Source of the DNA: Acidobacteriota bacterium
GTDB lineage: Bacteria; Acidobacteriota; Terriglobia; Terriglobales; Acidobacteriaceae
NCBI GenBank assembly: GCA_021778315.1
Contig: JAJYCQ010000029.1
Coordinates: 1-22,430, forward strand
Direction of reading: 5' to 3'
Length of the DNA stretch: 22,430 bases
Shown piece after piece: positions 1 through 5,448 of the stretch. Position 1 is the stretch's first letter. Every line of letters starts with the position of its first letter. Below the pieces are notes generated by a model. It worked only from the letters and a program-made list of their open reading frames with translations, was not told the DNA's origin and made no database searches. A program made the position numbers and the translations under genes.

Positions 1-10
1 GGGGGGTAGA

Positions 11-24
11 GGGGGGGGGGGGGG
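11..24. repeat. Poly-G tract, 14 G
   Basis: An uninterrupted run of 14 G, preceded by six G and TAGA. An in-frame TAG at 7-9 closes the amidase reading frame upstream, so the open frame begins inside this tract. Such runs are prone to slipped-strand length change and to sequencing error, so the frame relation to whatever lies upstream is uncertain. Confidence 0.9.
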
Positions 25-33
25 CCTGGGGAG

Positions 34-1974
34 GTGGCTGCCACGACTCCCACATCTCAGAAGCGAGATGCCCACCCCAGCGAGCAAGGGCGCTCGCAGG
101 GGACCCCGGATGTGGGGCACCCGGTGGTGGGTAAGGCTGGCGTGGGGGGCGGTCCTGGGGATGTCGTCGCCGCTACACCCACATCTCAGAAGCGAGATGT
201 GGGGCACCCGGTGGTGGAGGAGGAGGTGGCCGGGCCGCGGGTTGGGGGGAGGGGGGGGGGGGGGGTGGCGGTGGTTTCGGGGATTCGGCATTGGTCTACG
301 GCGAGCTATACGCGGGTGGCGATCGACTTGAATGTGGAGTCGAAGGACGATGTGACGTATGAGGCGGCGAGGGTGGAGAATCCGGACCGGATCTTCTTCG
401 ATTTGCACCATGCGAGGCTGGCTCCGCAGTTGGCGGGGAAGAGTTTTGATATTACGGACGATGGATTTTTGACGAGGATTCGGGCGGCACAGTACTCGGA
501 TGAGGTGACGCGGGTGGTGCTGGATGTGCACCAGGTGGCGGAGTACTCGGCGTTTGTGCTGCCGAATCCTTATCGGCTGATTATAGATATTCATGGCAAG
601 GCAGGGATTAGGGAACAGGGATTAGGGATTAGGAGCGAGGGTGAGGGGTCAGCGACGGGTGCGACGGCGCCTGCTGCTGCGCCGACGAATGCTGCGCGGG
701 CTGATGCTGCGCCAGCGGAAGCGGCGGTGACGCCGAGTGCGCGGGGAGGGGTGGAGGTTTCCAGTTTGCCTCCGATGCCGGTGACGGATGGGAGTGCCGG
801 GTTTGGGTTGCCGGCGCGGGGAGTGGCGGCGGTGAAGAGTGGAGAGGTGGCGGCTCCTCGGGTGGTGATTTCGTCGAAGCCGACGGTGGCGAGGCCGGTG
901 CCGAATACGGTGACGAAGAGCTCGACCGAGACGGGGTTTGAGGTGGCGGCGGTGAGTCTACAGCAGGGGAAGGTGGAGGCTACGCGGAGGCCGACGTCGA
1001 AGCCGATAAGTTCAGGGATTAGGGAACAGGGATTAGGGATTAGGGAGCCGGGCGCTGGGGATGGGAAGAAGGGATTAGGGATTAAGGCCGAGGGGGCGGG
1101 GGCTACGGCGGGGGAGCTGGCGGGGGTGGTGGTGCCTGCTCCTCCGAAGAGAGAGTTGGGGGGGGGGGAGACGGTGGCGGCTCCGGCGGAGGTGGCTCCT
1201 CCTACGGCGGATGGGCAGACGTCGTTGATGCGGGCGCTGGGGTTGAAGATTGGGCGGATTGTGATTGATGCGGGGCATGGTGGGCATGACTCGGGGACGC
1301 TGGGCGCGGGAGGGATTGAGGAGAAGGACGTGGTGCTGGATGTGGCGCTGCGGCTGGGCAAGCTGCTGCATGACCGGTTGGGTGCGGAGATTGTTTATAC
1401 TCGCGCGGATGATACGTTTATCCCGCTGGAGACGCGGACGGCGATTGCGAATAAGGCGCAGGCGGACTTGTTTATTTCGGTGCATGCGAATAGCTCGGTG
1501 GACACGGATGCGAGGGGGGTGGAGGTGTACTACCTGAACTTTACGAGCGATCCGGAGGCGATGAAGGTGGCAAGCCGGGAGAATGCGGTGTCGACGGAGA
1601 GCGTGCATGAGTTGAGCGACCTGGTGAAGAAGATTGCGCTGAAGGACAAGATCGACGAGTCGAAGGAGCTGGCGGGGGATGTGGACACGTCGCTGTATGG
1701 GGGGCTGCGGAAGGGGAATGCGGGGCTGAAGGACCGGGGGGTGAAGAAGGCTCCGTTCGTGGTGCTGATTGGAGCGAATATGCCGTCGATATTGGCGGAG
1801 ATTAGTTTTGTGACGAATCCGCAGGATGCGGCGAAGCTGGAGACTCCGGAGTACCGGGAGAGGGTGGCGGAGAGCTTGTATAAAGGTGTGGCGCGGTATG
1901 CGGCGGCGATTAATGGGCAGGTGCCGACGGTGGATGCTCCGAAGAGACGGACGACGGAGCAGGCGGCGCGATAA
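34..1974 (+). CDS. N-acetylmuramoyl-L-alanine amidase, AMIN + Amidase_3, atypical N-terminus
   Basis: Zinc amidase that cleaves the bond between muramic acid and the L-Ala of the peptide stem, normally in the periplasm during septum splitting or wall turnover. Residues about 80-190 resemble an AMIN domain (RHWSTASYTRVAIDLN, then NPDRIFFDLH and NPYRLIIDIHG). Residues about 190-400 are a low-complexity Ala/Pro/Gly linker. Residues about 405-630 are Amidase_3: IVIDAGHGGHD with His415, GIEEKD with Glu429, SVHANSS with His484 and AEISF with Glu589 fit the zinc and catalytic ligands. The first ~75 residues are odd: they translate interspersed repeats and two poly-G tracts, and no signal peptide is visible. 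GTG at 34 is the first usable start, but GTG at 265 or 271, just before the AMIN domain, is possible, and the true signal peptide may lie upstream in another frame. The catalytic part is secure; the 5' end is not. Confidence 0.85.
   Translation: MAATTPTSQKRDAHPSEQGRSQGTPDVGHPVVGKAGVGGGPGDVVAATPTSQKRDVGHPVVEEEVAGPRVGGRGGGGVAVVSGIRHWSTASYTRVAIDLNVESKDDVTYEAARVENPDRIFFDLHHARLAPQLAGKSFDITDDGFLTRIRAAQYSDEVTRVVLDVHQVAEYSAFVLPNPYRLIIDIHGKAGIREQGLGIRSEGEGSATGATAPAAAPTNAARADAAPAEAAVTPSARGGVEVSSLPPMPVTDGSAGFGLPARGVAAVKSGEVAAPRVVISSKPTVARPVPNTVTKSSTETGFEVAAVSLQQGKVEATRRPTSKPISSGIREQGLGIREPGAGDGKKGLGIKAEGAGATAGELAGVVVPAPPKRELGGGETVAAPAEVAPPTADGQTSLMRALGLKIGRIVIDAGHGGHDSGTLGAGGIEEKDVVLDVALRLGKLLHDRLGAEIVYTRADDTFIPLETRTAIANKAQADLFISVHANSSVDTDARGVEVYYLNFTSDPEAMKVASRENAVSTESVHELSDLVKKIALKDKIDESKELAGDVDTSLYGGLRKGNAGLKDRGVKKAPFVVLIGANMPSILAEISFVTNPQDAAKLETPEYRERVAESLYKGVARYAAAINGQVPTVDAPKRRTTEQAAR
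49..123 (+). repeat. Interspersed hairpin repeat, compound copy inside amidase ORF
   Basis: Starts with CCCACATCTCAGAAGCGAGATG, the same core as at 178-203. It is interrupted by a second stem-loop (GCGAGC...GCTCGC) and ends in ATGTGGGGCACCCGG. It looks like one element nested in another. In the amidase frame it encodes SQKRDAHPS...DVGHPVV. Confidence 0.7.
178..211 (+). repeat. Interspersed hairpin repeat inside amidase ORF
   Basis: Perfect 10-bp inverted repeat CCCACATCTC / GAGATGTGGG with a 6-nt AGAAGC loop, followed by GCACCCGG. The GGGGCACCCGG tail is shared with the elements ending at 20613 and 20745 and the copy ending at 123. It reads as TPTSQKRDVGHPVV in the amidase frame. I believe this family is common between genes in Terriglobia; that is recollection, not a search. 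Confidence 0.75.
251..265. repeat. Poly-G tract, 15 G, inside amidase ORF
   Basis: A run of 15 G directly before GTGGCGGTGGTT, where the AMIN domain begins. A one-base length change would put the amidase out of frame with the upstream codons. Confidence 0.9.
604..633 (+). repeat. GGG-N4 repeat (G-quadruplex-type), copy 1
   Basis: GGG tracts at 604, 611, 618 and 625 are separated by ATTA, AACA and ATTA loops, giving a 7-nt period and a canonical four-tract quadruplex motif. In the amidase linker this encodes GIREQGLGIR. Confidence 0.85.
1015..1045 (+). repeat. GGG-N4 repeat (G-quadruplex-type), copy 2
   Basis: Second copy of GGGATTAGGGAACAGGG followed by further ATTAGGG units: five GGG tracts at 7-nt spacing. 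It is in the same frame as copy 1 and encodes GIREQGLGIRE. A shorter piece (GGGATTAGGGATTA) lies at 1071-1084. Confidence 0.85.
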
Positions 1975-2030
1975 GATAATGCGGTAAGATTTGACGGTCC
2001 TATCCTAGTTGATGTGCTTTTGGAGGGGTT

Positions 2031-2339
2031 ATGGCGCGGCTCATGGTGATCTACGGGAAGCGGATGGACGCGGCGGCGTTCGATAAAGAATACTTTGACA
2101 GCCATGTACCGCTGGTGAAGAAGATTCCGGGGCTGCGGAAGTTTGATGTGAGCCATGGGCCGGTGGGGTCGGCGACGGGAGAGTCGGATGTGCATCTGAT
2201 TGCTACGCTGCACTTTGACGATCTGGCGGCGATGCAGGCGGGAATGTCGAGCGCGGAGGGACAGGCGACGGCGGAGCATGCGCAGGGGTTCATGGGCGCG
2301 AAAGATTCGGTGCTGGTGTTTGATACTCGCGAGGTTTGA
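2031..2339 (+). CDS. EthD-family (dimeric alpha-beta barrel) protein
   Basis: A 102-residue protein with the single-domain EthD/ferredoxin-like pattern: MARLMVIYGKRMDAAAFDKEYFDSH at the N-terminus, a central HVPLVKKIPGLRKFDVSHG segment, and a second half with LIATLHFDDLAAMQAG and a C-terminal strand. Family members are small cytoplasmic dimeric barrels. Some take part in ether or polyketide degradation, and most have no known substrate. GGAGGGG ends about 5 bases before the ATG, which supports this start. It follows the amidase by 56 bp and precedes the DUF6599-like gene. The exact function cannot be read from the sequence. Confidence 0.85.
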   Translation: MARLMVIYGKRMDAAAFDKEYFDSHVPLVKKIPGLRKFDVSHGPVGSATGESDVHLIATLHFDDLAAMQAGMSSAEGQATAEHAQGFMGAKDSVLVFDTREV

Positions 2340-2390
2340 AGGGCGGCGGGGCTGCTGAGGTGGGGGCGGTTGGTGTAGTCTGTGCCCTGT

Positions 2391-3575
2391 ATGGATTTGG
2401 GTTTGGGGACAAGACGAGGTGTGGCGCTGGCGGTCCTGGTGGCGGGTCTGGGGGCGGGTTTGGCTGTGGGTGTTCGTGCGGCCTCGGGGCAGACGTCGGT
2501 TACGCTGATGGAGCCGAGTGTGCCGTTGCTGCCGGAGAAGTTTGGGGAGTGGAAGAAGACGGAGGGCGCGGCGGGGAATTCTTTAGCAGAGGGAAATAAG
2601 GACGCGCTGGCGGAGTGCGGGCTGCTGCGGTCGCAGGCGGCGGTGTACTCGCATGGCGGGCGTGCGTTGCGGGTAGAGGCGATTGAGCTGGGGGACAGGA
2701 CGGGGGCTTATAGCGCGTTCACGTTTCTGGCGGGGCACGATTCCGAGGGGATGGCTGGTGCCGGGATGACGGTGGGGAAGGAGTTGGGGGCGAACGACGC
2801 GGTGGGCGCGGGTGCGGATGGGAGTGGGGTGGTGCTGTTTACGGTGGGGTCGTCGGTGGTGAGGGTGAAGGGGGCGACGGGGAAGGATTTAGGGGCGCTG
2901 CGGCCGCTGGCGGAGGGACTGCCGAAGGTGATGGGGAACAGGGGGGTGGCGCCGCTGCTGCCGTCGCTGGCGCCGACGAAGGGGCTGGTGGCGGGGAGCG
3001 TGCGGTATGCGCTGGGGCCGGTGACGTATGCGATGGAGGGGGGCGTGCTTCCGGCGACGTCGCTGGGCTGGGACAAGGAGCCGGAGGCGGTGACGGCGCA
3101 GTATGACGATGCGCGGGGGAAGGAGACGGTCACGCTGCTGCTGTATCCGACTCCGACGATTGCGGGGAACGAGGCGAAGACGATTGAGTCGGAGCTGGGG
3201 CAGATGGCGGGGGGAAAGCTTCGGAGGGAGGGGCCGCTGGTGGTGGTGGCGTCCGGGAGCTTTGCCGCGGGCGATGCGCAGAAGCTGATCGAGAGCGTTC
3301 ACTTGAGCCAGATGACGTTCAACCAGGACGTTCAGCCGACGTTCCATATTGCGGCGGTGCAGACGTTTAGCCTGCTGACGAATATTGCGATTTTGTCGGG
3401 AGTGCTGATGGCGGCGGCGGTGCTGCTGGGGTTGTTTCTGGGAGTGGGGAGGGCGACGTTTCGGGTGATGCGGGGGAAACCGGCGGCGCTGGAGCCGGAG
3501 TTTTTGAGCCTGCACCTGTCGCCGCAGAATAAGCCGGCGCAGTTCCATCGGGCGGACTCGGCTGAGCGGGGTTAG
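2391..3575 (+). CDS. DUF6599-like exported protein with C-terminal membrane helix
   Basis: About 394 residues. The N-terminus (MDLGLGTRRGVALAVLVAGLGAG...) looks like a signal peptide or anchor. The middle has LPEKFGEWKKTEG and then alternating blocks about activity/volume-like strands with no catalytic motif I recognise. Near the C-terminus a hydrophobic helix (TNIAILSGVLMAAAVLLGLF) is followed by a basic tail, so the bulk is probably outside the membrane. The LLP-x-x-FG-x-W opening and the overall layout resemble the acidobacterial DUF6599 family; that is recognition, not a search. ATG 2391 is chosen; an in-frame GTG at 2382 adds three residues. No strong ribosome binding site is seen. Role unknown. 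Confidence 0.75.
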   Translation: MDLGLGTRRGVALAVLVAGLGAGLAVGVRAASGQTSVTLMEPSVPLLPEKFGEWKKTEGAAGNSLAEGNKDALAECGLLRSQAAVYSHGGRALRVEAIELGDRTGAYSAFTFLAGHDSEGMAGAGMTVGKELGANDAVGAGADGSGVVLFTVGSSVVRVKGATGKDLGALRPLAEGLPKVMGNRGVAPLLPSLAPTKGLVAGSVRYALGPVTYAMEGGVLPATSLGWDKEPEAVTAQYDDARGKETVTLLLYPTPTIAGNEAKTIESELGQMAGGKLRREGPLVVVASGSFAAGDAQKLIESVHLSQMTFNQDVQPTFHIAAVQTFSLLTNIAILSGVLMAAAVLLGLFLGVGRATFRVMRGKPAALEPEFLSLHLSPQNKPAQFHRADSAERG

Positions 3576-3676
3576 GGGCGAAACGGGGTTTTTGAGGGGC
3601 TGTGGAAGGTACCGGAAGAAAACCGGAGAAACCCGGGGTCTGGCGGAAGAAAATCGCATAAGTTATTGATTTATAT

Positions 3677-3693
3677 GGAGATGATAAATCTCC
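3677..3693. repeat. Short inverted repeat upstream of sRNA promoter
   Basis: GGAGAT-GATAA-ATCTCC, perfect 6-bp arms, centred about 20 bp upstream of the -35 box at 3704 in an AT-rich stretch. It could be an activator or repressor site for the promoter, or the remnant of a terminator for the upstream gene, although no T-run follows. Confidence 0.45.
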
Positions 3694-3703
3694 GAAAACG
3701 TTC

Positions 3704-3732
3704 TTGACAGCGCCGGGAGGCGAACATACTCT
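3704..3732 (+). promoter_or_regulatory. Sigma70-type promoter of the small transcript
   Basis: TTGACA (3704-3709, perfect), 17-bp spacer, TACTCT (3727-3732). Initiation is predicted near 3739. AT-rich sequence lies upstream. It is the strongest-looking promoter in the right-reading half, yet no convincing ORF follows it. Confidence 0.7.
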
Positions 3733-3738
3733 TGCACC

Positions 3739-3820
3739 AGAGAGTTTCGATGGCTTTGCCTCCGTTGGAACTGCCTCCCATAGAAAAGGGTCGCCCTGTT
3801 GCCGGGCGGCCCTTTTGTCT
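3739..3820 (+). ncRNA. Candidate small regulatory RNA with two CCUCC motifs
   Basis: About 80 nt lie between a good promoter and a strong intrinsic terminator. The 5' part carries GCCTCCG and GCCTCCC, two copies of the anti-Shine-Dalgarno core CCUCC about 16 nt apart, in a poorly structured region ahead of the terminator hairpin. CCUCC-bearing small RNAs in other bacteria pair with ribosome binding sites, so a similar role is inferred. The ORF that starts inside (MALPPLELPP...) runs straight through the terminator and shows no protein-like character. I cannot match it to a named RNA family; an RNA leader is the alternative. Confidence 0.45.
3784..3820 (+). terminator. Intrinsic terminator of the small transcript
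   Basis: AAAAGGGTCGCCC (3784-3796) pairs with GGGCGGCCCTTTT (3804-3816) through one G-U pair, with a 7-nt loop, followed by TTTTGTCTT. The 13-bp stem is very stable. Confidence 0.75.
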
Positions 3821-3942
3821 TGTGGAAAAGACGGGACGGAATGAGCGGGATGAGAGGCGTGATGGGAGTGGGTGGGAGGCTGGTTGGGGCGTGGTGCGTG
3901 GGTTGATGGAGGAGGGTTGAGGTGGTGTTGCGGGAGCAGATT

Positions 3943-3970
3943 TTGCGGATAGGTTGATTGCCGATAGAAT
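3943..3970 (+). promoter_or_regulatory. Putative promoter of tRNA-Thr
   Basis: TTGCGG (3943-3948), 16-bp spacer, TAGAAT (3965-3970), ending 13 bp before the mature tRNA 5' end. The location fits a short-leader tRNA promoter. Confidence 0.45.
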
Positions 3971-3983
3971 GGCAGAGGAGCAG

Positions 3984-4059
3984 GCCGACGTAGCTCAGTT
4001 GGTAGAGCAGCTGATTCGTAATCAGCAGGTCAACGGTTCAAGTCCGTTCGTCGGCTCCA
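3984..4059 (+). tRNA. tRNA-Thr (anticodon CGT)
   Basis: A 76-nt cloverleaf. The acceptor stem GCCGACG/CGTCGGC is perfect. The D arm is GCTC-AGTTGGTA-GAGC. The anticodon stem GCTGA/TCAGC has loop TTCGTAA, giving anticodon CGT (reads ACG). The variable loop is AGGTC, and the T arm is AACGG-TTCAAGT-CCGTT. The discriminator is T and CCA is encoded. ACG is a much-used threonine codon in this G-rich window. Confidence 0.97.
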
Positions 4060-4107
4060 TACATTTTGGACAGAGTGAGTTGAGGGCTGACTCGCTGTCG
4101 TGAGAGG

Positions 4108-4138
4108 TGTGACCATTTCGGTGGTCGCATTTTTTTTT
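4108..4138 (+). terminator. Intrinsic terminator downstream of tRNA-Thr
   Basis: TGTGACC (4108-4114) pairs with GGTCGCA (4123-4129), including one G-U pair, followed by nine T. It sits 49 nt after the tRNA and probably ends its transcript. Confidence 0.8.
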
Positions 4139-4214
4139 GCGCGCGGAGGCGGGTGGTGGGGTGACGGCGCTGTCATGCAGGGGCGCAAACGGGGGGCGTT
4201 GGGGCGGGGTGAAC

Positions 4215-4244
4215 GTGACATTTCGTTTAGGTCGGGACTATTTT
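4215..4244 (+). promoter_or_regulatory. Putative promoter of the PEP-mutase-family gene
   Basis: GTGACA (4215-4220), 18-bp spacer, TATTTT (4239-4244). Initiation near 4251 would give a leader of about 150 nt before the chosen start at 4405. The rest of 4139-4404 shows nothing else I can name. Confidence 0.35.
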
Positions 4245-4404
4245 CGGCGGGTTCGTAATCGCCGCCGAGCGGGATGAGTCTCAATGCATACGGAGGTGCT
4301 GGAGGGAGCGGTTGAAGCTCTCGTTGGTGGAGACGAGGTACGTGTCGCTGGAAGGTATGCGGCGGAGGAATTGGATGCAGGAAGAGACGGCAGGAGGAGA
4401 CTGG

Positions 4405-5274
4405 ATGAAGAGTGCAGGGCGGTTTCGGGAGATGATTCTGGGGGGCGATTTTGTGGTGGCTCCAGGTGCGTTTGATTGCCTGTCGGCGAGGTGCGTGGAA
4501 CTGGCGGGCTACTCGGCGATGTATATGACGGGGATGGGGACGTCGGTGTGCAGGCTGGGGCTGCCGGATTATGGGTTGGCGACGATGTCGGAGATGGTGG
4601 CGAATGCTTCGGCGATGGCGGCGACGGTGAAGATTCCGATTATTGCGGACGCGGATACGGGGTATGGGAACGAGTTGAATATGGCTCGGACGGTGCATGA
4701 ATATGAGCGGCATGGAGCAGCGGGGATCCATATCGAGGACCAGGTGTTTCCGAAGAAGTGCGGGCACCTGGACAAGAAGCAGGTGATTGGGCGGAAGGAG
4801 TTTGTGAGCAAGATTCGAACGGCGGTGGAGGCGAGGGAGAGCCCGGACTTCACGATTATTGCGAGGACGGATAGCAATGCGGTGTTGGGGTTTGAGGAGG
4901 CGATCTGGCGGGCGAATGCGGCGCTTGATGTGGGAGCGGACCTGGCGCTGGTGGAGGCTCCGGAGTCGATTGAGCAGTTGGAGAAGGTTCCACAGTTGGT
5001 GCATGGGCCTTGCGTGTTGAATATGCTGCTGGCGGGGAAGAGTCCTCTGCTTTCGCTGAGCGAGGTGGAGAGCGTGGGGTATCGGGTGGTGCTGCTGTCG
5101 GATGTGATGCTGTGCGCTGCGATTACGGCGTATGACTCGGCGCTGGAGACGGTGATGACGTCGAGGGTGCCGCTGCATTTTCCGAATACGCTGAGTCCGA
5201 AACAGATTTTTGAGCGGCTGGATGCGGAGCGGTGGGACCGGTTGCGGGTGGAGCCGGAGGTGGCGTTGGCGTAG
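4405..5274 (+). CDS. Isocitrate lyase/PEP mutase family enzyme (probable C-C lyase)
   Basis: A 289-residue TIM-barrel enzyme. PGAFDCLSA (20-28), a magnesium-binding DADTGYG (82-88), EDQ (111-113) and KKCGH (117-121) mark the PEP mutase/isocitrate lyase superfamily. The cysteine of KKCGH is the catalytic acid in the lyase branch (isocitrate, 2-methylisocitrate and 2,3-dimethylmalate lyases) and is absent from true phosphonopyruvate mutases. A 2-methylisocitrate- or dimethylmalate-type lyase therefore seems more likely than the usual label carboxyphosphonoenolpyruvate mutase. The length is typical of the short lyases. ATG 4405 is chosen because AGGAGG lies 7 nt upstream; an in-frame TTG at 4312 would add 31 residues without family character. 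The substrate is not determined. No prpC or other methylcitrate gene is in the window. Confidence 0.88.
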   Translation: MKSAGRFREMILGGDFVVAPGAFDCLSARCVELAGYSAMYMTGMGTSVCRLGLPDYGLATMSEMVANASAMAATVKIPIIADADTGYGNELNMARTVHEYERHGAAGIHIEDQVFPKKCGHLDKKQVIGRKEFVSKIRTAVEARESPDFTIIARTDSNAVLGFEEAIWRANAALDVGADLALVEAPESIEQLEKVPQLVHGPCVLNMLLAGKSPLLSLSEVESVGYRVVLLSDVMLCAAITAYDSALETVMTSRVPLHFPNTLSPKQIFERLDAERWDRLRVEPEVALA

Positions 5275-5350
5275 AGGATCGGAGGTGCGAGGGGCTCCGG
5301 TGAGAAGGTGGCGGAGGTTCTTCCCGGGGTTCGGTGGAAGGGGGGAGGAC

Positions 5351-5380
5351 TTGCGTAGAGTGCGGAGGTACTCGTAGGAT
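5351..5380 (+). promoter_or_regulatory. Putative korAB promoter
   Basis: TTGCGT (5351-5356), 18-bp spacer, TAGGAT (5375-5380), about 60 nt before the korA start. A moderate match only. Confidence 0.35.
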
Positions 5381-5448
5381 CCGGTGGCTTGCTATTTCGA
5401 AGGTGCTGCGGCGCTGAAAAGGCTGCGGACCAGGTTGGGGAGATGTCG

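Noticed and set aside
68..331. 87-codon ORF at the window start
   Set aside because: Trp/Arg/Gly-rich reading of repeats and poly-G in another frame. It is not a signal peptide for the amidase.
604..1045. Telomere-like TTAGGG repeats as a possible replicon end
   Set aside because: Short, irregular and inside a gene; the period is 7 and includes AACA loops. An interspersed repeat explains it better.
3732..3920. 62-codon ORF over the candidate small RNA
   Set aside because: It runs through a strong intrinsic terminator and low-complexity sequence. Protein-like character is lacking, though conservation should be checked.
3984..4059. tRNA-Thr as an attachment site of an integrated element
   Set aside because: No integrase gene and no repeat of the tRNA 3' end was found in the window.
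4284..4475. Small ORF upstream of and overlapping the PEP-mutase-family gene
   Set aside because: No ribosome binding site of note; it is out of frame with, and overlaps, the well-supported start at 4405.
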